The translations under genes were made by a program, and so were the position numbers. Below, piece by piece: positions 34,391-46,148 of a DNA stretch of 64,000 nucleotides. The notes below the pieces were generated by a model. The model was not told the origin of the DNA. It did no database searches and saw nothing but the letters and a program-made list of their open reading frames with translations. This stretch comes from Chelonoidis abingdonii (Eukaryota; Chordata; Testudines; Testudinidae). The DNA is taken from NCBI RefSeq assembly GCF_003597395.2, contig NC_133771.1, positions 127,145,637-127,209,636 of the forward strand. The letters run 5' to 3'. Position 1 is the first letter of the stretch. Each line of letters starts with the position of its first letter.

Positions 34391-36176
34391 AAGGAGTGGT
34401 GGGAGGAGCTGACACACCTTTAGAGCAATAGAACTGAAACTATCCATCACAGGAGCTGAGAAATTAGCCAGTGGAGCTGAGACATCTCGGCTGAGAGACG
34501 GAGAATAAGTAAGAACTATGTATAGACAAATAGGAAATTGAAACACACATTTAGAGGAGTTTATAATATGCTGAAATTGGCATAACCTGCATATTGAGGA
34601 TGCTGTCAAGTATAAATTAAATCTGCTTAGATTCCCTTCTAATTGAAGTGCTTGACTTACCTTTGTATTTTGGCCCATTCTCTCACACTAAGCACAAGAA
34701 CGCATTTCCTTTCTAGGGCTAACATATCTTCTAATTGAAGGGTAGGCTGCTTTCTTCACAGCTACCAGAAATGCCATGCTGAGTGTTAGTATGCTGAATA
34801 ATTTGCCAAACCTAGCATCCCCTTTGTGAAAGTCTAAAGCTTTCCACACTTGAAAGTTTTATCTATCTATACATTAGTTTTCTTGATAGTGATTTTTTTG
34901 TGCTTCAGCACCAAACTTCCATTTGGAAACTGTGAAAATAAGTCACATTCACACTGATTCTGTTTATAAAATGAGACATTTCAATGAAGATGAGTGTTGA
35001 AGCAATAATCAATCAAACTAAACAGAACTACCTAATGGGGTGATTCTGCTACCATTAAGAGATTTTCCACTAATTTCAAATAAGATCCTAACTATGCTGT
35101 TTAATTTACATTTCATTAACATTTAACATTGTTGGCTTCAAAATGGGGGCACGCAAAACTCAGGCAAAATACTCAGAAACCACTGTTGACAGCTCTTTAC
35201 CAAATTAGTTGGACTTTTCTATTATGGAACTCTCTTTCAACTATGTATTTCATCGATATGGCCATTCATCATTAACATCCTTTCCCTTTCTATCATTTAG
35301 AAGTGCTGTATTTCCTAACACAGTGCTTTCCCCTCTACATCGTATATAAACCACACTTCAAAATCTCTTTATTTGGTGTTCTCTAAACCCCTTTCCTGGC
35401 CCACATTATCAGATAACTGTATCACATAATACATCAGAATATGTTATGTCTATACCTTATTTTGTCCTAGAATTGATACCAGGGATAACAAAGGTCTTCT
35501 TCCTATCACTAACGATGTTATGTGCATTATCAGTTATGCAGGTGATTGCATTATTTGCAGACAATGCTCTGCCATTTACAGTGAAGAAACAGACAGATGC
35601 CTTGCCGACCACTTCAGAGAGCACTAAAGGACCAGTAGAAATGGGTACACTAATAGAGCTATTGTGTCCCATTTCACTTCTAATAACCATGATCTCTTTG
35701 TGTCTTTCAGCAGGGTTTCCAAGATGCGAACCACTCAGATAAAGTTTAATAGCCATATAGATTCCTACTACCCAGCAAAATTAGAGGACAGTATAATTTT
35801 CTACTAACTTCTTCTACTACTTCTCTTATATTTATCCCTAGTACATTTTCACACAGCATACTACCAAAGTAGTCTCATTTCTGTTTCTCTATGTTCAGTG
35901 ATTCAGCCAGCTCATCCTGAAGTCCTGCAACCTTGTCCATTATTTGATTTATATCCCTTTATATATTGTAATGGCCCTCTCACCCTATATCCTGCTCCTA
36001 TATGATTTCTAGAGTTTGTCCTAAATTTTAAACTTTTAAGTAAAACTTTTTTTTCCCCATTCTTGGCCCTTCTCATGCCTTCCATGCTTTTTCTTATTTA
36101 TCTTCAGCACAATTCTCTCTTCAATCCACCTTTTCCTCATTCCCAGACCTGATTTACTTGTGTATATAATATTCAT
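34391..36176. other. Unassigned intronic sequence
   Basis: No repeat family or gene recognised. The overlapping 98- and 99-codon open frames on opposite strands near 35446-35756 show no known domain. Confidence 0.4.
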
Positions 36177-37126
36177 ATATGTGTGACAGACTGACAATTT
36201 TCTGCCATAACCTGGGCAAACCTTACGGCATTAAAATAAACTTAATTCAATAAAGTTAAACCTTATTAAATTAGGGTTAATACCATTGGGGTGCATTGTA
36301 TTACAAATGCCATTATGTATGTGTTATTGTGAAAATGTATGCAACTCCTCTAGGAGGAGGAGGATGCTAATGTAATTCCTACAGTTATCCACCCATTTCA
36401 AGCCTCCCCCTGGAGAGGTACATATATTCTAGTTCAAACCTGATTCTCGAAGAACCAACAGGCAAAGAAAGGATTTCGGGATAAATAGCCTGGTTTTAAA
36501 CAGGCTCATGGCCTTCTTCCTGACCCAGCAAATCGACAGGACCTCCGGTCTACAGAGGGCCCCAGTCCTTAAATAAAGGTTTGAAGGACTGGGCCTACTG
36601 AAGTCCCATAAGACTGGATGCTTGTTATGAGCAAAGGCTGCTACGAGCTTGAAACCACAAGGAAATGCCTTGGATTGGGTACTGAAGGACTGTTCTGACC
36701 AAAGTCCACGTAAGGGTCAGAGTAATCTCTGGTAAGCATGTGGCAAGCTTGTAGGTTCTTTTACTGTTTAAATATTACTGTTTAAATAAATTTTACTGTT
36801 TAAATAACTTACTCTGTAGTGTTTTTACCTAAAGAATAAAACAGACTTGCATAAAAAGTGCTGTGTAGCATAGCTGTGGGCAGTCACACTGTTAACCATC
36901 TCTAAAGAGAAAGCAAGAAGATTCTTCTTGGGCAGCCTGTCTTTGGTGGGTAATACACAGTGAAAGCAGACAACTGAGCAGCCAGGAAATACCCTGGTCA
37001 GAAGGAAGTAAGATGCGAGTCTCCACCAGAGAAAGGCAATGACTGGGGAACTGGAAGCTTGAGAGTGGATGCTCTTGTTGGACATTGGGGAAATAAGGAG
37101 CAGCCACCCTGAAATGTGACAACATG
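36177..37126 (+). repeat. Solo retroviral-type LTR (~940 bp)
   Basis: Starts TGTGACAGACTGAC at 36182 and ends GAAATGTGACA at 37121. The flanks ATATG and ACATG are a 5-bp duplication with one mismatch. It contains AATAAA signals near 36785 and 36833. The middle (GACAGGACCTCC, GGACTGGGCCTACTG) resembles the LTR-like stretch at 61137-61910. Confidence 0.75.
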
Positions 37127-38679
37127 CACATCATATTTCAGCTGAAATTATTCTTATTGGGTTTCAGACCAAAGTGAAATAGCTTTAGATTTTGAAGAAA
37201 ATCTATTAATAATTTTTTGAAAGAAATTGGGATAGAGGAGAGAATGGAAAACAATTTCCCATTAAAAAAAACACACACACAAAAAACAAAACAAACAAAC
37301 AAAAACATAACCACAATTCAAAAGGCAGGAAATGCAGAAGTTAAAGTTCTCACAATAACTATAACCAACCTGCATTGCACATACAGTAATTTAGTACTTT
37401 GGGTATCTTAATATGAAATGGGTCAGTTCTGCCCTCAGATATGCAGACTTGTATCCCATTGACTTAAATGGGAGTTGCATAGAAGGCAAATTTGACTTCT
37501 CTAAATGCAGAATAGTTACGGTTGCTTTGAGAACTTTTGAGTGCTTACAACTGTAACCTAAATATCATGTCAACCTAAATATCATGTGGCGTATAAAGAG
37601 ACATAAACAAATATAAAACTGGCATTATAAATGCAAGTATCTAACTGGCTGATGAAATTTCCAGCTGAACTGGAATGCAGTGAAACTACAGAGTGGAACT
37701 CAGTCTACAAGAAGTTGCGCCAAAGGATTGTTTTTTCAAGACTTTTTTTTAAACACATGAATCTCCTCCAGTAATAATTTATTTTTAAAGGTAATCAGTT
37801 TAGTTGCAGCCAGTTTCTGCAATCAGCTGCTTTAACAGCTTTGTTTATGTTGACTGGAGTTGAGTTACAGTAGAAAACGATTCACCAGTGGATTGAAAAA
37901 TTGGGGAAAGTGGGACCAATTCACACTGACTGTATATACAGAGTAGTTAGAGCAAGATTTAGCTGAAAAAAAAAAAAAAGAATCCTAGATAATGTTTTCA
38001 AATGTACTTACGCACCAGATTTTCACTCATTTTCTTAAATAAAAATGTCTTTTGTGATGAAGTAAAATGATATGAAGTAAAACTCAAATACAATACAAGT
38101 CAGGAAATATATCAAATTTGGAAGCCAGGGACCAGAAACATCAATCTCTTTCTATAGTAACCCTAGTCCATTTAGTTCATTGTATAAATATTCATTGCTG
38201 CAGAAAAGGAAGTTGGATCACAAGTACTCTTTGTGGGTGTAAATTATTAAATATTGCCTGTATTTGTTCAAATTTATGGGGAGTGTCTATGTGCACCCGT
38301 TCAGAAGTTTGTAAGTACGTGGCTGAAACAAGCAAAGATTTCTGTGGTGTCACTCCCTCTCGGCCCGCCTCCCCCTCCTTTATTTTTTATTTATTTATTT
38401 ATTTTAAGTACACACTTTCTGGCTGCAAACAATAACATACTGTATGTCTCATATCTATGGTGCTAAATCCTAATTTCAGAACTAAAGTTGCTTCTCAAAA
38501 TAAAGCTATGAGTGAATTAAAAGGAATGTCATGTTCCAAGAACTGTGAGATTTTAGAAATGACAAAGGACCACATTTTCAGGCTCTTTGGGTATGATGCA
38601 ACATATGGTCTATAGAACCATTCATATTCTACAACCACTTCCACATAAAGAACTATCACTCAGATTCATTCAGAATAAC
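37127..38679. other. Unassigned intronic sequence with simple repeats
   Basis: Includes an A-rich AAAC-type stretch at 37265-37312, an A-run at 37966-37979 and (TTTA)n at 38384-38405. No gene signal. Confidence 0.5.
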
Positions 38680-38767
38680 TGAGCTGGTAGAGGGGTAGCC
38701 GTGTTAGTCTGGATCTGTAAAAGCAGCAGAGAATCCTGTGGCACCTTATAGACTAACGGACGTTCTG

Positions 38768-38805
38768 GAGCATGAGCTTTCATGGGTGAATACCCACTTC
38801 GTCAG
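38768..38805 (-). ncRNA. Hammerhead-ribozyme-like core, left arm
   Basis: 38-nt core on the minus strand. One outer stem base has changed (ACCCAT in place of ACCCAC), leaving a G-T pair. Confidence 0.55.
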
Positions 38806-38968
38806 ATGCATGTAGTGGAAATTTCCAGGGACAGTTTCTCCTTTCTTGGTTTTCACACCTCATCTGCTAGAACAGGGCCTCATCCTCCCTGATTGAACTA
38901 ACCTCGTTATCTCTAGCTTGCTTGCTAGCATATATATACCTGCCCCTGGAAATTTCCACTACATGCAT

Positions 38969-39006
38969 CTGACGAAGTGGGTATTCACCCACGAAAGCTC
39001 ATGCTC
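38969..39006 (+). ncRNA. Hammerhead-ribozyme-like core, best copy
   Basis: CTGACGA at 38969-38975, extra A at 38976, stem GTGGGT 38977-38982 with ACCCAC 38987-38992 and loop ATTC, GAAA 38993-38996, GC 38997-38998 with GC 39003-39004 around loop TCAT, T 39005, and candidate cleavage base C 39006. The A of GAAA would pair with T39005. Hammerheads normally have no base between CUGANGA and stem II, so this is a variant or a decayed form. Confidence 0.62.
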
Positions 39007-39065
39007 CAAAACGTCTGTTAGTCTATAAGGTGCCACAGGATTCTCTGCTGCTTGAGCTGGTAGAG

Positions 39066-39719
39066 ATGCATAACAAAACTGGTGTATATTTCTGAATTCT
39101 AAGGGTGTGATTTTAATCTAATTCTGGTTTTATTCCAGTATTTCCATTGACTTTAATGGAATTACTTCTTATTTTCCCTTCTGTATGGGAGAGAAGAATC
39201 AATTTAGCAAGGTATTTAGGCTATATTTTCCAATGTTCTGTTCATGTGCTTAAGGAGGAGATCTCTGCACCCAGATGGGTCTACCAGAAGCAGAATTTTC
39301 AAAATTGAGTGTCTGTGTTTATGTTAGTAGGACAAACTCATTATAGAAAGTTACAGAGCTGAGATGCAGCACTCCTCCCAAACATAGATACTATAGTATT
39401 CCAAGTGCCATATGATGGCCTATTGAAACTGGTAGGACTAGGATTTTGGTACCAAAGAACAATGGTTGAAATTTTCAAAGCTCACAAAAGGATATAGCCA
39501 CACAACTCTAGAATGGTAACACCTAAGAACCCCAATCAAGGATCAAAGCCCTATTGCACTAAGCACTGTACAGACACCTAAAAAAAGACAACAATCCATT
39601 TCCAAAATCGTAACCTATTAGTCCATGTGTGGTATGTGGTAATTTTAGGATCCTATTTGGGGTCATGAGACTTGGCATTTGTTACCCATGATTTCTGAAA
39701 TAATATACAGTATACAATT
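39066..39719. other. Unassigned intronic sequence
   Basis: Nothing recognised beyond weak foldback-repeat words near 39105-39170. Confidence 0.4.
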
Positions 39720-39970
39720 CCTTAAAATTGGTAATAGAAAAAGGCAATCATTATGTATCATTTCAATTATCCCGGCTTCCTGTCATTCTAGATATACTTC
39801 ACCAGACAGCAAGGGCCAACTGGGTTGTCATGGAGACTCGGTACCTTCTTCTATGCTGCCCCTACATGTGGAACAGCCTGCCAATTAATATATGTTCGGC
39901 TTCCTCACTATTCTCCTTTACAAATCACTTTAAAACTCACTTGTTCTATGATGCATTTCAATGATAAAAG
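39720..39970 (+). pseudogene. L2-type LINE, C-terminal end of reverse transcriptase ORF
   Basis: The plus-strand frame ending at 39964 reads VVMETRYLLLCCPYMWNSLP, then INICSASSLFSFTNHFKTHL and FYDAFQ. The pattern F/Y..AAP..WNSLP..IR.A.SL..FK..LKTHLF is the characteristic end of L2/CR1-group LINE ORF2. It is a 5'-truncated short copy. Confidence 0.85.
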
Positions 39971-41372
39971 TCCACTGGGCCAAATCCAGAGGTGAAATGT
40001 AAGGTTCTATAAATTATATTTTGAGTCAGTGTAAAGAAGTATAAGCTAGTGTAACATATATGCCAAGAAGCCCAGAGGAGATGCAAAAATTATGTAAATT
40101 ATAGTCAAGCTAGTTTACTTGAACTAACACCTTCTTACGCGTCTGTTCATTTCTTTTCCTGTTGCGGTCCTTTCTCCCAGCCTCTCAGCATGTATCTTGC
40201 AGGAGCATAAGCTTCCTTAGATGCAGAATGTCACACTCAAATGTCACAAGGAAAGGGGATAAAAGTTACATATTAATAAATTCATTGAAACCCCCAATAC
40301 TCTGCTGCCTTGCACCACTACACTGGCATAAAGTGACCTAATTCCAGTATAATCAGCCATGGAAGGGGCATTTTCCAGTGGTGCAAAGCAGCTATTTCTG
40401 TCATCACCCTCCCTGAAGCAGGCACAGGCAGTATGGCTGTAGAGAAGGGACACAGCCAGGACTTCTCCACAGTCACTGATCCCTGTTTGTTGTAATGGTC
40501 CTTGAGGCCACTGGCAACTGACAACATTTAAAGGAGCCCTCACGCTGCTCTAACTTATTCTTGGGAAGCAGCCCAGTATATATAGGGGAAAACTGCTCCT
40601 TCACTTACCTGCAGCTGAGGCTCGTGGGCCAATAGAACCAGAAGTAGGTATAAGTTACACCATCTTTGACTCACATCTGAATTACGCCCTCTTTCTTTGT
40701 ACTAAATGGAATTGTGCTGTTCTGTGTCAGCCTGTATCTTCAGAATGCTAGACCTTTGGGGTCAGGAGCCTATAAACTGTGTTGCATATTCCTCCTCCTC
40801 TGCTATGCTGTGAACACTCACTGTGTTATATTAACAAAATTATAATAAGGATGAAATGGGAGATATATATTTTTACATTGATATTATTATCCTGAACTTT
40901 ATTATGCCAGAATTTAAAGGTCAACCCGATTATAGGATTCTACTTAACTGAAACAACTCAGAATTAAAGATGTGAAATAAAGAAGGAGGGAACACGCTTC
41001 CAGGAGCCTTGTTATTCTCCAGCATCCTTTGTCCAAAGCATATAATTAGGCCAGCTGTAAAGCTGGATGATCATAGCATGTATCTGGCATCGCAGATCTC
41101 CCTGGAAACCTGAAAAACTATTTTTCAAATTAGGATTTCATATTTCAAAATAGGTTTGGAAAATGTGAGTGTGATCATTTTGTATGTACTGTAAAAAAAC
41201 AACAATACAGCGTTATCTGGAAATAACAAGACAGTTTGGTACGACAATTGGTACAATCTAACAAAAAGCTTGATTCTGTACCCACTGGAAGTCCTGATCC
41301 AAAAGGGCACATAAGAATGTGCATACCTTTAAGCACATAAGTAGTCCCATTGACTTCAATGGAATTAATCAG
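39971..41372. other. Unassigned intronic sequence
   Basis: The 99-codon minus frame at 40244-40543 has no recognised domain. Nothing else was identified. Confidence 0.4.
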
Positions 41373-41609
41373 AAGCTTCAAGAATCAGAGGGGTAGCCAT
41401 GTTAGACTGTATCCACAAAAACAACGAGGTGTCCGGTGGCACCTAGAAGACTAACAGATTTATTAGAGCATAAGCTTTTGTGGGTAAAAACCCACTTCTT
41501 CAGAAGCATGATCTGAAGAAGTGGGTTTTTTACCCATGAAATCTTATGCCCAAATAAATCTGTTAGTCTTTAAGGTGCCACTAGACCCCTCGTTTTCATA
41601 AGCTTCAAG
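41373..41609. mobile_element. Foldback PLE derivative, second subfamily, 10-bp target duplication
   Basis: The direct repeat AAGCTTCAAG lies at 41373-41382 and 41600-41609. The left arm starts AATCAGAGGGGTAGCCATG. The two arms meet near 41508. The arms differ from the main family (ATCCACAAAAACAACGAGGTG; CCAAATAAATCTGTTAG), but the hammerhead-like layout is the same: CTGAAGA at 41513-41519, extra A, GTGGGT...ACCCAT, GAAA at 41537-41540. Confidence 0.9.
41513..41550 (+). ncRNA. Hammerhead-like core, second subfamily
   Basis: CTGAAGA keeps the CUGANGA consensus with A at the free position. Stem GTGGGT/ACCCAT and GAAA follow. The short third stem is eroded (ATC/GCC in place of AGC/GCT). The same extra A is present as in the main family. 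Confidence 0.45.
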
Positions 41610-41807
41610 TTATGCTAGCTCTGAAGTGCTTCACTAGGTTAAGGCATAGTTAACAGCAATACTCAATTTACTTCAATGGGTGCAGGATGGAACCCAAAAG
41701 TATCTTTCCTCGCTTGTTATAATTTCTTCCTTGTTAATATTCTATAGTTCTGGGATTCTGGAACAAGTCTCATGGAGTTCAATAGAAGTTGGGCACTTTG
41801 GGGACAC

Positions 41808-42039
41808 ATTTACAATAGAGCAGCAAAGAGTCCTGTGATACCTTATAGACTAACAGACGTACTGGAGCATGAGCTTTCATGGATGAATACCCACTTCGTC
41901 TTGCATACGACGAAGTGGGTATTCACCCATGAAAGTTCATGCTCTAACACGTTTGTTAGTCTGTAAGGTGCCACAGGACTCTTTGCTACTTTTACAGATC
42001 CAGACTAACACAACTACCCCTCTGATAATTTACAATAGA
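41808..42039. mobile_element. Foldback PLE derivative with 12-bp target duplication
   Basis: The direct repeat ATTTACAATAGA lies at 41808-41819 and 42028-42039. Two inverted arms flank a centre near 41905. Both hammerhead-like cores have lost the CTGA part (GCAAGACGA and ATACGACGA replace CTGACGA), so they are dead as ribozymes. The right arm extends to CTACCCCTCTGATA. Confidence 0.92.
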
Positions 42040-44373
42040 AATACAGTACAAGATAGCCATGCCTTTTTTTAAATTCTGCACCTTGCTCCTGTGAGGTGAA
42101 AAATAACTGTGGGAAGATGTTGTATACCTTTAAGTCCAGCTGAAGTCAGTGGGAGTTGATGGTGCAGCGCACCTTCCTGGATCAGCCAATTAAACCATGC
42201 GTTCCTGAATTAAGCTTTTATGTTCACTTCTGTAATTAAAATGGTATCTAATATCATGGTACTGATTTTTTTTTCCAAATGCTTCTGGACACTTTGTACT
42301 TGTTAAAATAAATATAGAATTTAATTGATGGGAAAATAAGTAATTAATGGCCGTAAGTGTTAGGAATTCTGCTGCCAACACCATATCTTTTTCTATTGGT
42401 AATCTAATTATGAACGATATCAATTAAATATTTAATTCAGGTAAATATACTATCTGTCAATATTTAACAGTTTTTTGAAGAATATTCTCACTTAAATGAT
42501 TTCTATCCTTCTCATAATTTTCTATAAAAGCAAGCCTAACCCCCGAGAGGACTTCATCACTTAAAAATACAATAATTCCCCTGGAGAGTGAAGAAAATAC
42601 AGTACTGTTCTCATGATAGTAACAAAAGCTAGTCTAGTAAAGAAAAGGTTCAGAAAGAAAGTTTACAGAAAGCTTATTTCAAAATCACAGGTAGAAAGAG
42701 GAAAATATATATATACACCACTACAATGAATAACTCCATCTGCAGTGAAGGGTACAAAGTGAAAATTATTTATTTTAATTCTAACTTACATCAGGCATGT
42801 TGGTCTCTTTTCAGTAACTAATTATAGCAATGCTGTATACTTATTTATTTATACTACTGAAATGGAATGCTGTCATCTATAGTGCCAGGATTCTGTATGG
42901 TTACTAAGTCACAACTCTGTACTGTAGTTTTAATAAAAGCCAAGCATTCAGTCCGATTCATTAGTGTCCTCAGATCTCACCATTCATGCAGAATGCCCTC
43001 AACAAGTATGGTCGTGTGAATGTCTCAGGTGTACTTCCAGTTAAAAATGAAAAGATTGTTTTAAGCCCAAGTAAAGATCTTTACAGAAATACTATAGTAC
43101 TCTTCAGTAACAGACCAAAACCACCATAAATGTTAGCAATAAATTTTCATGTAAGGGAAATTATCAATCACCACAGAGTCCAGAGAAATAAAAGATTTTC
43201 TCAGTCACAACTTTTTTTCCCCTTTTCTTGGGAGAGCAGAGGGGTTTTTATTTTTATTTTTAAATAAGGGACCTTTATGGAATGTTATAAAATATACGCT
43301 ACTTACCCAAAAGGCTGCAATGGCTTCCTTAGCAAATTAATAATTAGGCAGTTTTACAAAACGCACATTATTTTCCCAAGTGACTGGAACAGCTCCAAGT
43401 GGTAAATTAGGTAATTAGGTAGTTTTTCTAAAGTGCTTATTATTTACCTGAGAGTCTCATTCCAGCCTCCCTAGTATTTGCTGTCCCCCCTGCTAGCAGC
43501 TATTACCAAAAAACGCCTCTATAATTTCCAGCCCTCCTCCAGCAGTGATATGAATAGAGGATATTACTTGGGGCAACGGATCATGAAAAACAAAATGTGA
43601 CTGTGCCAACTACCCTATTTAACTGACAAGCTGAGTTTCCTTTGTCCCTGGTATTATGATTTACTACATTACACGCACAGCAGAAATCAAACAACAGGAC
43701 TTTTCAACTTTCTGATGCTTTAGATCACATTTTAACTGGCTGCAAACCACACTGATGGCTCTCATTTTGCGCATGGATGTGTGTGGATGCAGAGGAAAGG
43801 AGGAGAAAACAACAGGACTGTACTGGAGTTTTTTCCTGGATAGTATGGTCAGTGGAAAGGTTGCCAAGAATCAGCCATTTCACAGGACAAAACTGCTTCA
43901 ACATGATAGTCCTGCATCCCACTTACCAGTGATTTTGTCCTGCATGCAGCAGACATGGGCTGAGCTATCAGGAAGTTTTTATCTCTAACATATGTTCCTG
44001 GCTTTAACTCAGAGAAATTAGATTGAAACATCAATATTCTTTCTGGAAGGTTGCAACACAACACTATTTTATTTCTTAGAATTCCAAATGATAACAAAAC
44101 AAGAATCCAAAAACACAGAGAAACAAAGCAGGCTGCTCCAAAAGGCAGCAAGGCACAACTCATCCCCACCTTATTCTAGGCTGGCTTGTTCCATACTGAC
44201 TCTGATCACACATTTCCCTACAGAGTCCCATAGCCTGCAAGCAAGCAGGACCATGAAACATCCTGGCCCCCTAGAGTGATAACTTCCAATTTCAACACAG
44301 TCCTCAATATATCACCATCATTTCCTCTTTCCTCCTTCCGCTAGGAGTGTTGTTCAGATAACTTGGCATACTG
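42040..44373. other. Unassigned intronic sequence
   Basis: AT-rich. No repeat family or exon recognised. Confidence 0.4.
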
Positions 44374-44495
44374 ATACGGTTGCCAATTCTCCAGGATTGC
44401 CCTGTAGTCTCCAGGAATAAAAAATTAATCTTTCATTAAAGATGGTCATGTGATGAAACTTCCAGGAATATCTCCAACCAAAACTGGCAACCCTA
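44374..44495. mobile_element. Short inverted-repeat DNA element with TA target site
   Basis: CGGTTGCCAATTCTCCAGGA at the left and AACTGGCAACCC at the right form inverted ends (GGTTGCCA / TGGCAACC). TA dinucleotides lie at both outer edges. The interior holds CTCCAGGAAT...TTAATCTTT and a second CCAGGAATA. It is about 117 bp and non-coding. I recognise it as a widespread sauropsid short element. Confidence 0.7.
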
Positions 44496-44809
44496 CATAA
44501 TGACAGTGGCTGAGAATGTTCTTGCTCTTTCTGTTTGCTGGTTCCTCAGATTGTGGTTGGAAAAAGAGGAGCCAATCAACAAAAGGAAGGAAGGAGACCA
44601 GCCGCTTGGCCCAGAGCTGGCTGGTTCACAGAACCTACTCAAGCAAAGCAACGACATTGAACACCCTCTCCCAACGATCATGGGCAGAAAAGGAGGTTCC
44701 CTTTCTACCTTTCCTCCTGAGTCCCTCTTCTTCACTCCTTTGCCCATCCTGGGGACCCAATCTCTTTCACGACCTCCCAGAAGACATCAAGAGAGACTGC
44801 AATTCTAAC

Positions 44810-45215
44810 TTGAAGGGAGAGAAAGGGAGGAGATAGTAAACCCAAGAGAAGAATAGAAAAAAAGGATGGAGGAGGAGGGGATTCAGGAGACAGCAAAAAG
44901 TGTACAGAGAGCTAAGAATAGTGGTGAGCAAGAGAAATAAAAGGAAGAGAAACAAGGATAAAAGAGAACATCACGTAGGAGGGCAAAGAGATTCCATCTC
45001 CCACATTATCTTGATGGATGGTGAATATGAAAAAAAATAGATGCTGTTTTTCAAGGAAAGCAAGGAAGAGAACAGAAAGAAAAGAAAAATAAACTAGACA
45101 AATTGCAAACAGAAATAATGTGGTATGGAAAGTGATAGGCCAAGTCTGGGATGCAAGGAGAGTAAAAGGAAACAAAGAAATGGAAGAAGGGTGGAGAAAC
45201 AAGAAAAACAAGGCA
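44810..45215. repeat. Purine-rich strand-asymmetric tract
   Basis: The plus strand is strongly A/G-rich for about 400 bp (GAAGGGAGAGAAAGGGAGGA, GGAGGAGGGGATTCAGGAG). Open frames on the other strand are compositional. Confidence 0.7.
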
Positions 45216-45413
45216 TTTTGATTTTTATTTAATAAGTTAATTTGATTGTATTTCCCTGGCAGATGTCCACCTCCCTCTAGGCCCTGACTTTGATCTCACT
45301 TACACTAATTTCACAGCACTGTAACTCCTGACTTCAGCTCAGTTATTCATAATTCACATTTGATTAAAGTGAGTTCACTGTCAGGACCACTGTGTCCAAA
45401 ATGGGATGGTTAT

Positions 45414-46148
45414 TGTCAGGGTTCCTTCCCCACTCTGAACTGTAGGGTACAAACGTGGAGGACCTGCATGAGAAGCTCTAAGCTCAATTAACAGCTTAGA
45501 TCTAGTCTGGCTGCCACCACCCCAAGCACTCCCTTCCCTGGGTAGCCTTGAGAGACTTCATCAGTTTCCTGGTGAACACAGATCCAAACCCCTTGGATCT
45601 TAAAACAAGGAGAAATTAGTCATCCCTCCTCCTTTCTCCCACCAACTCCTGGTGGATCCAGATCCAACCCCCTTGGATCTAAAAAGAAAGAAAAATCAAT
45701 CAGGTTATTTACAAAAAGGCTTTTAATTAAAGAAAAGAAAGGTAAAAGAAAACCCTCTGGAGAGATTAGCATACCAGCTACTCACACAGACAACAGATTC
45801 CAAACACAGAAGATGTTCCCCTGGGCATAACCTTAGTTACACCAAAAAATACCCAAATGCCCAAATTGATTCTTACTCTAATTGGACAAGACAGATTACA
45901 AAGAAATAAACATAAACCTTTTTATTCTTTTCTAAAACTTACTACTCTGATAAAAGGCTGGTTCCTTGATCTTTTTTTTTTTTCTGGCTGAAACTGAAAC
46001 TTACTAAACAAAGGAAACTTCTCTCCTTCCTTTTGAAACATCTTGTTCCCCCATTGGTTCCTCTGGTCAGGTGTCAGCTAGGCTAGGTGAACTTTTTAAC
46101 CCTTTACAGGTAAAAGAGGCATTAACCCTTAACTATCTGTTTATGACA
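45414..46148 (-). repeat. Solo retroviral-type LTR, minus orientation (735 bp)
   Basis: On the minus strand it begins TGTCATAAACAGATAGTTAA and ends GGAAGGAACCCTGACA, with TGTCA/TGACA inverted ends. The flanks GTTAT (before 45414) and GTTAC (after 46148) are a 5-bp duplication with one mismatch. Same family start as the LTR at 31733. It contains duplicated GATCCAAGGGG-type words and no coding sequence. Confidence 0.88.

Larger units (their letters stand above)
38680..39065. mobile_element. Foldback PLE derivative with 13-bp target duplication
   Basis: The direct repeat TGAGCTGGTAGAG lies at 38680-38692 and 39053-39065. The left arm begins GAGGGGTAGCCGTGTTAGTC. The right arm ends TTCTCTGCTGCT. 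Both arms carry the hammerhead-like core in opposite orientation. About 120 bp between the arms (38835-38945) is PLE-type sequence also seen near the ends of the 26.5-29.4 kb element (for example CTAGCATATATATA). There is no protein-coding part. This is the best-preserved short copy. Confidence 0.93.

Noticed and set aside
35446..35756. Overlapping 98- and 99-codon open frames on opposite strands
   Set aside because: No domain recognised on either strand. Some hydrophobic runs occur but nothing else supports a gene.
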